Shown here: positions 1 to 12,594 of the stretch, in pieces | Position numbering within the stretch: position 1 is the stretch's first letter | Layout: every line of letters starts with the position of its first letter | Source of the DNA: Staphylotrichum longicolle | Taxonomy: Eukaryota > Ascomycota > Sordariomycetes > Sordariales > Chaetomiaceae | NCBI GenBank assembly: GCA_019096155.1 | Contig: JAHCVI010000004.1 | Location: forward strand, 1,426,001-1,490,000 | Direction: 5' to 3' | DNA: 64,000 nt | Made by a program: the position numbers and the translations under genes | The notes under the pieces: generated by a model | Databases searched by the model: none | The model's input: the letters and a program-made list of their open reading frames with translations, nothing else | What the model was told of the DNA's origin: nothing

Positions 1-3000
1 TTGATTTCGATGCATTTCCCGTCGTCGCAGGTGGCATCCAGAAACAATCCAGGCTTTTCTTTTTGGCCCGGACAGTCCGTCCGATGACGATCTGGCGGTG
101 TGCAGGCCGCTCACTGGACTCGGGGGCAGGCACGGTGGGCAGTCTCGTGCAGTCTGGGCAGATGGCATTACTCACCTGGCAGAGGGTTGATGAGTTGGCA
201 GTCGCGACCAGGCCAGATGACCAGCATTTTGATGCACCCGGCGAGCCCAGCCCGAGGGGGTGGCCACACACCCTCGGCGCTTGCGAAGCAGCCTCCAGCA
301 GCCTCCAGCAGCCCTGGAGGCTGAGGCGGACGCGGGGATTGGGGGAGAGCGGGGAAGGGGCGGGACGGCGAGGATGCCGGGACGTCCAACCGAGCCCGCA
401 GCCTGGGCCATGTGACGGCCAGAACACCGTCATCGAGGCCTGGAAAGCAACCAAACGTCAAAAAAGAAATAGGTCGAGATAATTATCATTATTTTCTTGA
501 TGTATTTATCTATTCTCATTATTTTATCTTTTTTTTTCTGGAAGTCAAAGTACTGGTTTTAGTTCACAGGCAAACAAAGTCGTTACCTCACCACACCAAG
601 CTGCTCGATGCCCGGCCACCCGTCCCGATCGGACCCGGGCCGGGGAGAAAACCCACAATGTGGAGCTGTGGCACTTACACGCTGTTTGCGGGGCCGGCCA
701 GCAAAACCAGGGCGCAATGTAAGCAATTGACCTCTGGCCAGCACTTTTTGGGCATATGGAGTTATCCCTTGGGTGCTGCACGTTGACTCTGACTCTCATT
801 TCACTCGGTTCCCAAGACGGAAAAAGAACAAACGACCTGGCTCCGGATGCGACGATCCGGAGAGTCAGCTGGGACGAAGAAAGGCCCAGAAGCAAACCAC
901 GATGTGAGACATCAGGGTCTCGGGGTAGTGGTGACGACCTTCCTTCATTGTTCTGTCCACGATGCGCGAGCAAACAGGTTGGTTGGTGGGAGGGGTGCGA
1001 CTGATGTGCGCCACATTCCCCCCTGATACCCAAATTACCAACCAACCAAGAAGAAAAGAAAAATCGATAAATTCAGCTCGCCATTTCCTGGGAATTTTGG
1101 GAATCTCGCGGGGGCACAAACGGTGGGTTGACGGACACCCAAGGCCCCCAAGAGCCAAAACGGATCTCACGATCGGGATGTGTGACCCCCAAGGCCAAGC
1201 GCCATCCCAAGCCTCAGCCGGCACTTTGAGGCAAGCAGGGGTGGGGCGGTGCAGCTCAGCCATTGCCGCTCAGATGTTAATTCCAGGCATCTCCAAATGG
1301 CTTTCGTTCAACCCAGCTTGGTTTCCCAACAACATTCTGAACAACCGAAATAGAGACCAATGCCACAATCACGAGACCAACCCCCATTCCCAGGCCAAGT
1401 ACCTGAACATCCTCCCCAAGTCCAACCATCGATCTCACTTGTCTCCCTCCCTTCATTGACGGCGGCGCCTCAACCCCCACGCCCCTAACAACCCCAAAAC
1501 ACACCACCGCCCACGCACATGTTGCGCCAACACGCGGCATTGTGGTTTCCAGTCCAGGGACACACAGTAAAATATCTCATAGTCTCCTATTTCCCTTCTC
1601 ACATGGCAAACCCACCCCTTATCCCATGACCTATGGCGTGGACTTTTGGTGCTCCCTCTGCCAGGAACACAGCGCAACAGTCTAGAACGGCAACACAAGG
1701 GTCCGTGACGTAAGGGCGACCAGTGTCACCGCTCACTTAGGGAGGTAAGGCGGTCACTCAGTCAGTCATATGGTAACATTACACTGTTGGTGCGCGGTAT
1801 GTGTAAGGTAGGTCTGGGCATGCATGTACAGTACAGAACACAGATACGCATGCCCATGAGACACTCTCGGCCGGAAGCGGGCGAGTTGGGGGTTGAGCCG
1901 GGTGCAAGGGAGGGAATAGCTCTATCTGATGCACCTCAACACTGCATGCATGACTGGCATGGACCCCGGGAGGCACATTGTGTGCTTGTGAGCTGTAGGT
2001 GGCTTGAGATGGTCCCCCAAACAGGGGGCCGCCGAGAGACACAGAGGAGAGAGGACGACAAACCCCTCGAACAAACCAATCAGGCAACCGCTCTAGCTGA
2101 GCCGGCCGACTTCCACCCATCACCCATCAACGAACATAAGCTGATAGCAGTGTCTATCGCCATGCCTCCCGCCCAGAGTCTCTCTCCCAACGAGAGTCTC
2201 CCCCTTAACGAGCATCTGCCTCGGCCTCCCCCAGGTCGCAACATCGAACTGTCCAGAGATCCAGTGACAGTCTTGTGAGTGGCGAGAGAGAGGATTACCT
2301 GGTTGACGAGACGAACTTTTTCCTCTCACCGAGGGTGAGCTCCAAATTCCCGAAGGTACCTCTCGTGACAGGAATCAAAGCGTGCCTTCGTGCAAACTGA
2401 TTCAGTACATCTCGAGCTCGTCAGTGAAGCCAAGTTCCAAGAGAAGAGAAGTAGGAGTGTTCCAGCTACAAGACTTACAAAACTGTTCATTGGAATCGAG
2501 ATCGGAGCCATGCAGCTGGCTCTGCTCAGGACCTATTTACCTCCCTGTGCGAGCGAGAAGGGTTACGGAAGCTCGTTCGCCTCTACAAAGGCAGCGTCTC
2601 AACACTAAATTCCATTAGCAGAGGCGTTAGCTGGCTGTCTCAATCGCCAACTGTCAATGTCTCTTTGATATGATATATGTAACCTCATTTCCTCCCACTC
2701 ACGCATCCCCTACCATCCTCCCCTCTCACAACCTCCTCAACCGCTCCGGTAGCTCGCCCACACTAAAACACCCTTTGTTCTCCTCTAACTCGACGGGCCA
2801 ACAACACTGCAACTGGCGGGTTGAACCGACTTGCCATTCAGTTTAGTTACATGTGCGATATAACTGAACAGACACGCAGCATCACTCCGAGTTTGAGGTC
2901 GAGTCTAAGAGTTGAACGATGATAAGATATGCTCTCAGAGTGAGCACAGTCGTCCAGACACCATGAGCTTCACTAACACAACAACATCCAACGTAACTCT

Positions 3001-3360
3001 CCTTGCTCTCGAAAAGCCGTACAGCGCGTAACAGGTAAGAAGACTCACACCGTCACCGTGTAAACACTACCTTCCTCATCCTCCATGGTCTGTTCAACAG
3101 AGACGATACACACCTCTCTACACCTCCCCTTAGACCACCGTCAACCGCCGAGAAGAAAAGTAACAAAAAGCCCTTCCCCCATCTTCACCCCTTCTCCTCA
3201 TCCCCCTTTTCCCTTCCCTCCCCAACCCCAAAATCCTCCTCAACTTCCCCAAACCCCCCCCCCCCCCCCCCCAACTCCCATTACCCCCCTCCCCCCTCCC
3301 CCTCCTTCTTCCTTCACCTGAGTGGTGATGCTGCTGGTGGTGGTGCTGCCTCAGACCGTC
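1..3360. other. Gene-free stretch, no gene recognised
   Basis: Open frames here are short, overlap on both strands and show no domain I recognise. The last few hundred bases (about 3080-3330) are a very C-rich, pyrimidine-biased tract just downstream of the LSB5-like gene stop on the other strand. A gene with many small exons cannot be excluded, but I see no chain of exons with convincing splice sites. Confidence 0.5.
3254..3272. repeat. C19 homopolymer
   Basis: An uninterrupted run of 19 C residues inside a longer C-rich tract (about 3180-3310). It lies about 90 bp beyond the stop codon of the LSB5-like gene. Its length is likely to be unreliable in sequencing. Confidence 0.95.
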
Positions 3361-4825
3361 CTACTCGCCTTTAACAACCGCATTCCGGTCCGCAAACGGG
3401 TTCTCCTCATCATCCTCCTCTTCTTCTTCGTCTTCGTCGTCCGACGGCGGCGCCTGCCGACGGGACGACGACATCATGGACGGTTTGGTGGCGGCCGAGG
3501 GCCGCGGCGGCGGGGCGGGCCGTGGAGGCATCGGCGGGGAGGCCATGCCGATGCCGATGCCGCTGGCCGAGGGGGAGGCGGAGTGGGAGGGGGAGGTGGG
3601 TTCTTTGCCTTTGGCTTTTTCGGTTGCCACTTTTGTATGGGGCGGGTTGGGTTAGTGATGGGACTGGGCTGGGCTGGATTGGACTGGTGGAGAGTGAACG
3701 AAAGGGAAAAATAACGTACTGCGGTACAGGTGGGCTTGCTGGGCGAGGTCGTCGTCCGAGTCGCTGTCGGCGTCGATGGAGCGGTCGAGCTGCTCAAAGG
3801 TCATGAGGGCGGTGACCAGCTCGTCGTTGGCGTGCAGCAGGCTGCCGAGCCACTGCTCCGACTCGACATGGTGGATGTAGCGCAGGATCTTGCGGCGGAG
3901 CTGCTTGCACGCCTCGAAGCGCTGGAGCGCCGTCGCGTTCTCCGAGATGCGCTCCCGCTCGCGGTTGATCGTCTGCAGCGTGTTGACCAGGTTGGTGGCG
4001 GCGATGAGCGCCTCGGCGATGTGGCTCTTCATCTGCTCCCGCTCGGCCTCGAGGTTGAAGGGCTTGGCTTTCTTGCTCTTTTTGTCCTTCTTCTTTTTGC
4101 GCGGGTCGGGGCTGCTGCTTGTGGGAGCCCCGCCGAGGAAAGATCCGGGCTTGTTGGACTGAGAGGATGTGCGAGAGTGCGTCCCCGAAGGGCCCGCCGG
4201 GCTGGGTTTGTCGTCGTCGTCCTCCTCCTCGCCGAAAGGGTTCTCCGTCTCCCTGATGACTTTGGATCGTTCTTGGGTGACAACTTGCTTGCGCCGAGGA
4301 AGTTCCTGAAAAACTGTGAGTGGTGGGGCAGTCGGTAAAGCAACCGAGCAGGTAGGCCTACCTTGTAGAGATGGGCAATCTGTCCCATCCCGGGCGTGTT
4401 TTTGTACTCGGCGGCCCAGCCGGCAAAGAGCTCAGTGCACTTCTTCCTCACCTCGGGATCCGAGAGCGACGCGGTGCCGCAGAACCTCAGACGCTCGAGC
4501 AGGGCTTCATCGGCAAAGGTCCTCTGGAAACGTGGGCCGGCATTCTGAATGAGGCCGTCGAGGAGCGTCAAGGCACGCAGTTGACGGTGCAGATTGCCGT
4601 ACTTGAGCTTCTTCCGGATGGCACGGGCGGCCTCGGTGGGACCCGTGTCCTGGAGGTTGACGACCTCGACGAGGTCCGGGATACCGCTGAAGTCATCTAC
4701 GGGGATGGCCTCACTCGTGAGTCTTTCGATGGTCACGGTGACTGCCGAGTAGGGTTTCTTCTGGAGGGGTGATTAGCATGGATATTGCGAAGGGACAGGG
4801 TGGTCCAAGGTACCTGAGAAAACAT
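3361..4825 (-). CDS. LSB5: LSB5-like VHS/GAT-domain endocytic adaptor
   Basis: Four exons: 4825-4814, 4760-4362, 4305-3720 and 3629-3361, about 421 aa. The first coding exon holds only four codons (MFSQ) before a GTACCT donor; the next opens with KKPYSAVTVTIERLTSEA. Residues about 5-137 form a VHS domain (LVEVVNLQDTGPTEAARAIR, ALTLLDGLIQNAGPRFQ, KCTELFAGWA). After a basic, Ser-rich linker a helical GAT domain follows (IAEALIAATNLVNTLQTI to HANDELVTALMTFEQLD). Two NPF motifs are present (ENPFGEEEDD in the linker, ENPFADRN near the C-terminus), as expected for EH-domain or Sla1-type partners. In yeast, Lsb5 links Arf, ubiquitin and the actin regulators Las17 and Sla1 at endocytic sites; that role is inferred here. 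The exon 3/4 junction splits an ATG codon and restores frame. Family confidence is high and splice confidence good. Confidence 0.88.
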
Positions 4826-5661
4826 GGTGGCTGCCTCTGACTACCTGAGTCACAAACAAATGAGTGGCGTAATGTGTAATGTCGAACCAACTCGAAGATG
4901 CACTGTCGGGTGGGTGATGTAGCTCTGTGTAGGTACTCGTCGTGCTGTACCGAGGCCGAGGGCGAGGGCGAGGGCGTTGTTCAGCGCCGGCAAGTCCTCG
5001 TCTCCAGACGAGCAGAATCACACACAACAACAAGCCCCTCTCGATCTCCTTGAGCAAAAGCCCGACGACAAGCCGCCAGGCTGGACGAGGCTGGGTGGGA
5101 GAGTATTTGGTAGGTTGTGTGACGGTGGGATGGTGTTGTTGCGCGATAAGATAAGGGGACCGCGGGGTAGCTTCCTTGGACGCTTCACACTGGAAGCAAG
5201 GAACTCTGAAACTTGAACTTGAAAGGAGTTAAGCGTGTCAGCCAGGGCACCTGCAGGGATGCAAAACCACACGCGTTTTCAGGGTTCACAGGGTGCTGGG
5301 CTTGATCTACGCGTATTTGAAGGAGGAAAGAATGAAACCAATCTGGTTGTGTTTGTTTGCTGAGCTGATCACCCGCCATGTGGCAGCAAGGCACCGCCCC
5401 CCGCGCGACGACCCACTTGGTGCTGGGATCGTCATCGGGGTTGAATGAAGCTTGGTCCATGGATCCCGTTGCTGCTGTAGACACATGATTCCTCGGTAAC
5501 AAAGTGGGATAAAGACCTTCCGGTCAAATGGGCATCGCATTTTTTTCTATCACGTTTCTCGTGGAGCATGCAACTCCTAGAGCAACCCAGAATCATCCCT
5601 CCCTCATGGTATAACATGCATGACATCAAAGGACAACAAAAGAGAAACCCCTGTCCAGCAC
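4826..5661. other. Intergenic: LSB5 upstream region and REI1 3' flank
   Basis: Spacer between two genes on the same (minus) strand. It contains the LSB5-like promoter and leader and, towards 5600, the REI1 3' untranslated region. It includes a CG-rich hexamer repeat (cgaggg/cgaggc units near 4953-4976). I see no protein-coding exon. Confidence 0.6.
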
Positions 5662-7403
5662 TCAACGCAGGTACGTGGCCGGATGAGCCGCCTTCTCCTT
5701 GATCCCCAAGTTCGTCTGCAACATCCCCTTGCTCTTCTGGTTCTTCCACTCCTGGTTCCGACCCTTGTGTACGATGGCCCTCGTCCGCCGATCGTCGAGC
5801 GCTGTGATGCCGCCCAGTCCCCGCATGTCACGATTGATCAGCGCACGCCCGCGAGCACCCTGATCCCTGGTGGGACGCGCCTCGCCGTCGACGTCCATCT
5901 CGTCCTCTCCCTTGGCCTCCTCAATGGCGAGGCGCTCGGCCCGCTCCTCGGCCGTCGGGTAATTGTACAGGTTCTGGCGGAAGTACCTGTTGAGCGACCG
6001 GTGGCCGACGGATTTGCCAGATGGCAGGTGCAGCTCGTACTCGTCGTGGTACACTGCGTGTGCGCGCTTGCTGCTGTGCGCGTGGAATCCATCAGCTTGG
6101 CGGTGCGCACGGGTCGTGCTCCGGGAGTGATGCGGGTGCTTGCTCAGGCGGTCGTACTGATGGTAGTGCTGGTCAGCAGGCACGGCATGGAGGTCGTCCG
6201 AGTCGAGCGATGATGCTTCGCTGTCCGTCTCCCAGCTCTCGTCCTCCATCACCTCGTCACCATCCTCCCCGACCGTCTTGCTTTCGCGCTTGGCCCCAAG
6301 CTTGGCACCCCCGTTTTGCTGCTCTTCGTCCTCCGACTCATCCTCCCAGTCTTCTTCTCCATCCGAGTACGTGCTGCGGAAGTCGTAGAATTCGCCAATG
6401 TCCAGCTGCTCCTCCTCGGTCGTGTACGGGATCTGGCAATGGCTCTTATCCCGCATGTGCGTCTGCACGGCATACACGTTCGCCTTCACCTTGCCACAGG
6501 TGAGGCACTCGTTGAGCCCAAAGACCTGTTCCTGAAGATAACCGAGCAGGCCTTCGAGATTTACCAGGTACTTCTGCTCGGGGATGAACATGCCGTGGAT
6601 GCGCTCCATGTGTGTGACGTTGAGCGGTGGCGTCGGGGACTCGTAGTTGCAGAATAGGCATGTGTTGAGCGACGGGGCCGCGGGGGCAGGTTTGTTGCCG
6701 GTCGGTGTAGACGTAGAGGGGGTTGTGGCCGCCTCCTCCTCGCTCGACGTCTGGGACAGCGGGTGGTCGGGCTTGTTCTGTGCCTGGGCCGACAGATGAG
6801 GATTCGAGGGCCGCTTGACGGGGGATACCGTGTCGTGAAGCCCGGTGTTCTTGAGCCCCTCAACGACCTCGCTGAACTCCTCCTCCGCATCTGAGTCTAC
6901 CACTGAGTCGGCCGCGGGCTCGCCCAACGAGAAGGACATGGAGCTCGCTTCGTCATCCATTGTGCTGCTGGTCCGCGAGGCCAAGGCCGAAGCCCTTGCC
7001 TTGTGTTTGGCGCTGCTGAGGTGGTTGCGGAATGAGTTCTCGCTGTAATACGTCTTCTGACATGTCTCGCAAGCCCTCTCGAACCCGGCCTTGTCTGCCT
7101 GCGCGCTCGTCTCAGCGCGGGCCTGGAGGACCTTTTCGGAAAACACCTCGGATGAAATGGGCGGGAGCGAAGCGACACGGCGCTTGAGGTTGTAGCGACT
7201 ACAAGACAGTGTAAGCATATGCGCGCGAAGAAGCTACCAGCCAACGGGACTACTTACTGCCAGTCGCCGCGCATATGGCCTCTTTGGAGGTCACTGTTGC
7301 GGAAGGCCACCTGACATGTGTTGCATGTGTACGGGTGCGAAGTGCCCACGTCCATCCTGGAGAGGTCACCTGGAGCAGCCCGACTACCGGATATGGTCGC
7401 CAT
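5662..7403 (-). CDS. REI1: REI1-type cytoplasmic 60S biogenesis zinc-finger protein
   Basis: Two exons, 7403-7258 and 7198-5662, joined across a 59-nt intron (GTAAGT donor, TTGTAG acceptor), about 560 aa. The start is the first ATG of exon 1. The first C2H2 finger reads C27-x2-C30-x12-H43-x5-H49 (YTCNTCQVAFRNSDLQRGHM) and is followed at once by the family hallmark WHRYNLKRRVASLPP. A second finger (CETCQKTYYSENSFRNH) and a paired distal finger region (TCLFCNYESPT, LTCGKVKANVYAVQTH) follow. Acidic stretches separate the fingers from a conserved C-terminal segment (RGLGGITALDDRRTRAIV). In yeast, Rei1 acts on late cytoplasmic pre-60S particles, helping release and recycle Arx1-Alb1 after Rlp24/Nog1 removal. 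The fold order and hallmark make this a confident call. Confidence 0.95.
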
Positions 7404-8439
7404 GGTTATCGAAAGTGGTCGGCTATCCGGGGAGGTTGTGTTTTGGGGTGCGAGGTTTGGACTTTGGAGGGGTAGTAGAACTCGTGGAAGTCTCGGAATC
7501 GGCCCAAGTTAGCCGTTTGTGGAGTCAGTTGTTGTATCGCTGAAGAAGCAGCGTCAAAAATAATGCCTTGACCCTCAACTTTAAGAAGAGACCGAAAGGT
7601 GACAGAAAGGCGCCTGCTGATTAATGTTGACGGAGGCCGAGGGGAGCATTTGGTACTTTATGCGAGTAAATTTCTGGTGGCGGTTTGATGGCGGGGTCAA
7701 CTGGGACGTCACATTTGCTTGGCACTGTTAGCAGTCGGGAAGCCCTGGTTGGTGCTAAGACGAATCGGGTTTCTTGGGTTTTCTGTGACCTCAAGTCTTC
7801 AACTGCTCAACACTCAACGTAAGGCGGTCTCAGGCTCAGCACATTGTTACTGAGAGACGCATCAGAGTCTCATTAATTTCACTGTCTAGGTCTTTGCATG
7901 TGAATATTACCAGTATCGATATTTTCCCAAAGTCTCTTTTGTGCTGCCCGGAGGATGTTAGAAGTGAGTCACGGGACACGTGCACTGTTCGGGCAACTGG
8001 ACCCACTTCGGCCTGGCCCGCCAAGCATTGCAGCTGCCATGGAAAGTGGGAACAGTGGATGCGGCTGTTGCGTGGGTGCCGGGGCCTGTGGGAGACCCCC
8101 GAAGGCGGCAAGCTGGATGCTGGAGGCACTGATGCAGCACCCCGGCTGCGAAACAGACGACGCCAAACAACTCCAATCCAATCCAACACTCTACCATCCG
8201 ATCCCGACGACTGGGCCATCTTGTATCTCTTACGCACCCGCTTCAAATTCCGTTTCAATACCGCAGAAGCCCAGTTGTAGCGCATCGCGCGACGGCCTCT
8301 CGACTTTCCCATCCGACCAACCCGTTCGTTCATCATCGTCTCCTGCCCTTCGAGTTCCTGTTGTTCCTCCGAAGCGAAGATTCTCGCCGACCTCAGCGCT
8401 CCTCGTACGAACTCTCGCATTTTCTCCTTCATCCATGTC
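7404..8439. promoter_or_regulatory. Divergent promoter region REI1 / HUL4
   Basis: About 1 kb between the divergent start codons of the REI1 and HUL4 genes, so it should hold both promoters and 5' leaders. Open frames across 7836-8489 on the minus strand are long but have low-information composition and overlap the HUL4 first exon, so I treat them as shadows. No specific factor site is claimed. Confidence 0.6.
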
Positions 8440-11400
8440 ATGACGCGGGACGCCATGCGGCCAGCTAGCGCCGGCAACCACGGTAACAAGCATACCGACG
8501 ATCTCGACCTCCTGGCTGGGCTTTGGGAGGAGGCGCGCTTCGCAAGACTGCCGTGGGATGCGCCGAGCGAGTTGAGAGACCTAGTGGACGATATCGATAA
8601 CCCAAAGCGCGTCTATACTGTTCATAAGGCGAGTCGTCGCCACAACTTCCAGCAACTGGTGCAAAAGTGAGTCGTGTCCTGCTGTCGGCTTTGGGCCTCC
8701 CTGCTGACGCATGTCAATCTGTTCAGGTACATCGTGCAGCTCCGCGAAGGCTGCGGCGCCGAACACTGCACGACGTCTACATGCTTCACTTGCCGGAAAC
8801 GCATCGTCGGCCGGGCGCCGATCCGGAGGTACAACACGACGAGTGCAAGGACGTTGGCCGTCTATCTCGCGAGCCAAGACAACCCGGAGAGCGGTCTCTG
8901 CCCGAATTTGAGACTGCCAAAGACGCCGCCCGCCGCCATCAACTCCTTAGTGTTTGTACCGAATCCCAAGACTCGACTACGCGATGAACATACCTCTCCC
9001 GCCTCACCCAAGGCACTAACCCACCCTGGGCGGCCAGGGTTGCCCAAGACAACGGGCGGCAGCAATGTCGTACCAACCACGGCTGCGCGGAGCCGCAGTA
9101 ATACAGGGAATGGTGACAAGAAGGATAGGCCAAAGACGGGAAGTCCCCGGGCTCGATCAGATACCGAGAAGCGGCCTGGGCAACCTGGATTCACTATCGT
9201 CGAGGAGCCTAGCAGCAAAGACCACCGGTCCTTCGCCGCCAATGTGTTTGGCACCGTGGCGTTTAAGATGCTCGAGTGGCTGACTCCAGCTGCGTTAGAG
9301 GATATGTCCCGGAGGACTCGAGATTTCCGTGGCGAGCTCGAGCCCGAAGATGGAGGGGTGGCGTCGACGCCCAAGGTGGAAAATGGTGCCATCAACGATA
9401 AACCCATGCCGCTGCAGGAGTCACCTCTCCCGCCTACCCGACCGAACGGAAATGCGGTCAACGAGCGGGAGTCATTGGGGTATGGTGAAGTTGAGAGGGA
9501 GCCTCGAACCCCGAAGGACGATCAACAACAGCACGAACCACTGCCCTGTCCGCGCACAACGGCCCCGCGCCGCAACTCGAATGCCAAGGTCCGGACTACA
9601 TCTGGTCAAAAGCCGAAGCGGCAGCTCTCGATCGATCCTTACACCCAAGACGCTTCCGCTGAAGAACCCTATGCAGCGATTCTGAGATCCCCTCGAGCCA
9701 CGAGCGGCTCCGTGGACAAGGGCGCGCGCGTCCCGAAAACCGCGGGCTCGAGCCTCTCTCGGCCAATCTCCCAGCTCTCCTCAGCGGGCTTCTTCGACGA
9801 CGTCACGTTGGAGAAGATGCCTCCTCCCAAACCCCTCGATCTCAAGTCGAGGACAAGCCGCGCCCAGCTGGACGGTGTAAAGACTGGTGAAGCACGTAGT
9901 CCAAAGGCGCCGAGTACTGCCTCGGGTGTTTCCTCAGACAAGTCCTGCAGTGATGGCTCGGTTGGGGTCCCGGGCCAGGACTCGGAATCTGAGGAGGAGT
10001 GCCTGCTGCCCCAAGCATTTTCCAGGCTGGACGCAGAGCTTGTCGACTTTGTTTGCGATGTCATTCAGGAAGATGGCACCGCCGAGAAACACATGTTTGA
10101 GCCTCAGTCCGTCAACAGGTTTCACAACCGCCACGCAGGGCACGGGAGACCAGTGAGGCGGAAGCGCAAACCAGCGGCTGGGTATCCCACTAACCTGAGA
10201 TTGGAATGGAAGCTGTTCGTTGAGCAGACCCTGTTTTACGTCCTCAGCGACCCGCAGTTGGCTCTTCGATCGTTCACGACAAAGGGACAGCTGTACGACT
10301 CTCAGACCCTGTGGTATTGCATGCTCAGGATGACACGCGTCGCGCCCAGCCTAGTATTCCACAGCCTGTGGATGGCCGCGGCCAGTCTCTTTGCCCCTCC
10401 CAAACGCCTCCAGACCTTGAGGTCGCCGACGACAAAGGTCTTCCCCATGAGCGAGTCGTCACTCTCAAACCTGGAAGCGGGCAGGCTCATGTCGATATGC
10501 TTGCATGCCCTGATCGCCGCTGCGCCCCTGGTTACTGACTCGCGACAGCTCTACGATATGTCAAGGATTCGGTCACACGGCCTGAGCCTTGCTGGCAGCG
10601 GCGCGGTGGCCCGGCAGCCGACTGAACTCTGCTTGCAGTATGAAGATGCGTTCACGGACGACCTGGCGATGCGGCTAGCGAGGCGGTTATTCGCAGCCAT
10701 CACGACCCGCCGCCGCTTTGACGCACTGAGCGAGTCCAACATTGGGCCAGACGAGCACAGCGAGCAGGATGTTCTCGCGCCGCTGTTCTCGCAGCTAGAT
10801 TTCTTGAACATGGACGCAGTCTACGTGCTGGATTTCTCGTTCCCTGACCGCGCACTCCATGAGACCCGCGTTCCGGTGCTCTTACTCGACTGGGCGAGGG
10901 CCGTCATGCTCAACGATTGGGAAGGGGCGCCCGAGGTCCCGGGAGACGGCCCCTTTGGCGGCGCCCTCGCCCTGATTGAAGCCATGTGTAAGCTCACGAA
11001 CACCCTCATCAATCTGCTTGGCGACCCCGCTAACAGTCTCACAGACAAGAGACGCCATGAGCTCCTTCTAGCTGATGCTCAATTCCGGTCTGACTACTTT
11101 GCCGAGCGGCTGGACACGATCAAGATGCCCCTGTCGTGGCTGTCTCACACCTCAACGCGACAGCGCCTGCATCTTCTGGACTTCCCATACATATTCAGCC
11201 CATCGACACTGGTGTCGTACTTCCGGGCCATCAACTTCTCCCGTATGAGCCGTTCCTTTGAGGAGTCGACCGCCTTTTACGATAAGATCAAGGTTCTCGC
11301 GGACCGTGCCGGTCTCACCCAACACCACAAGGATGTGCTGGTGGATCGACTGAGACCGGCAGGCGCCAAGTACCTGATTCTCGATATTCGGAGAGGGACT

Positions 11401-12594
11401 GTCCTCGAGGACGCATTCGACCAGTTATGGCGACGGGAAGAACGCGAGCTGCTGAATCCCCTCAAAGTGCACCTGGGAGAGTCAAACGGCGAGGAAGGTT
11501 TTGACTCTGGTGGCGTTCAGCAGGAGTTCTTTAGGTTAGCCATCGCTGAAGCCCTCAACCCTGACCACGGCGCCTTCACTGTCGACGAGCGGACCCGCAT
11601 GGCTTGGTTCGTTCCCGGCTCGATGGAAGGAATGGAAATTCGAGCTCATCGGGCTGCTCGTGTCGCTCGCCGTGTACAACGGCCTCACGCTCCCCGTCAC
11701 GTTCCCCAAGGCTCTCTACCGCAAGCTCCTCGGCGAGCCGGTCACCGAGCTGCATCACATTGCCGACGGCTGGCCCGACCTCGCAAGCGCGTTACCTCCT
11801 TACTTGAGTGGGACGAAAAAGACGGCTCTGTCGAAGACGTCTTTGCCCGTACCTACGAGTTCTCCGTCTCGGCCTTTGGCCAGCACGTCACGCGCGAAAT
11901 GCGACCACCCGCCTCCCCCTCTCCTTCTTCTTCTTCTTTCTCCTCCTCCTCCTCCCACCACACCTCCAAACCCTCCCCCGCGGAAACCTGGCCCCAGTTC
12001 CCCAAAACTGTCTCCGTCTCCTCCGCTCTCCCCGCCCCGCACGAATCCAACCCGGCCGAGGACGAAGCACCGCTCGTCACCTCGGCCAACCGCAACGCCT
12101 ACGTCTCCGACTACATCCGCTACCTGACCGACGTGTCGGTCCGCCCGCAGTACGACGCCTTCGCGCGCGGCTTCCACGCCTGCCTGCACCCCAAGTCCCT
12201 CTCCCTGCTCACGCCCAACCTCCTCCAGTCCGTCGTCGAGGGCGTCCAGGAGATCGACGTCGCCGAGCTGAAGCGGTACACCCGCTACGTCGGCTGGGAC
12301 GCGTCGCACCGCACCGTCAAGGATTTCTGGAGCGTCGTGAAGCGGTTCGACGACCGCATGAAGAGGAAGCTGCTCGAGTTTGTCACGGCCAGCGACCGCG
12401 TGCCCGTGGGCGGGGTCAAGAACATGATGTTCATTGTGCAGCGGAACGGCGAGGAGGACGACCCCGCGGGCAGGCTGCCCACGTCGTATACGTGCTATGG
12501 CACGCTGCTGTTGCCGGAGTATCGGGATCGGGAGATGCTGAGGGAGAGGTTGGGCATGGCGTTGGAGAATGCGCAGGGGTTCGGGTTTGCTTGA
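8440..12594 (+). CDS. HUL4: HUL4-type HECT E3 ubiquitin ligase, with an out-of-frame segment in the HECT domain
   Basis: Exons 8440-8666 and 8727-12594, joined so that LVQK runs into YIVQLREGCGAEHC. The N-terminus carries a Cys-rich zinc-binding-like patch (EGCGAEHC, CFTC), a feature of the Hul4/E6AP group. A long disordered Ser/Pro region follows, then an extended HECT domain from about 10200. The catalytic Cys is visible in LPTSYTCYGTLLLPEY near the C-terminus. Between about 11628 and 11790 the conserved protein continues in the +1 frame (ELIGLLVSLAVYNGLTLPVT, ALYRKLLGEPVTELHHIADG) and then returns to the original frame at SLLEWDEKDGSVED. There is no room for an intron at either switch. A 1-nt gain or 2-nt loss near 11630, plus a 1-nt loss near 11790 (a G lost from a GG pair), would explain it. 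A low-complexity Ser/Pro insert lies at about 11895-12060. Yeast Hul4 acts in nuclear protein quality control. Confidence 0.85.

Noticed and set aside
5620..6213. 197-codon frame antisense to REI1
   Set aside because: Lies wholly over conserved REI1 coding sequence and its hydrophobic/Arg composition follows from the complementary codons.
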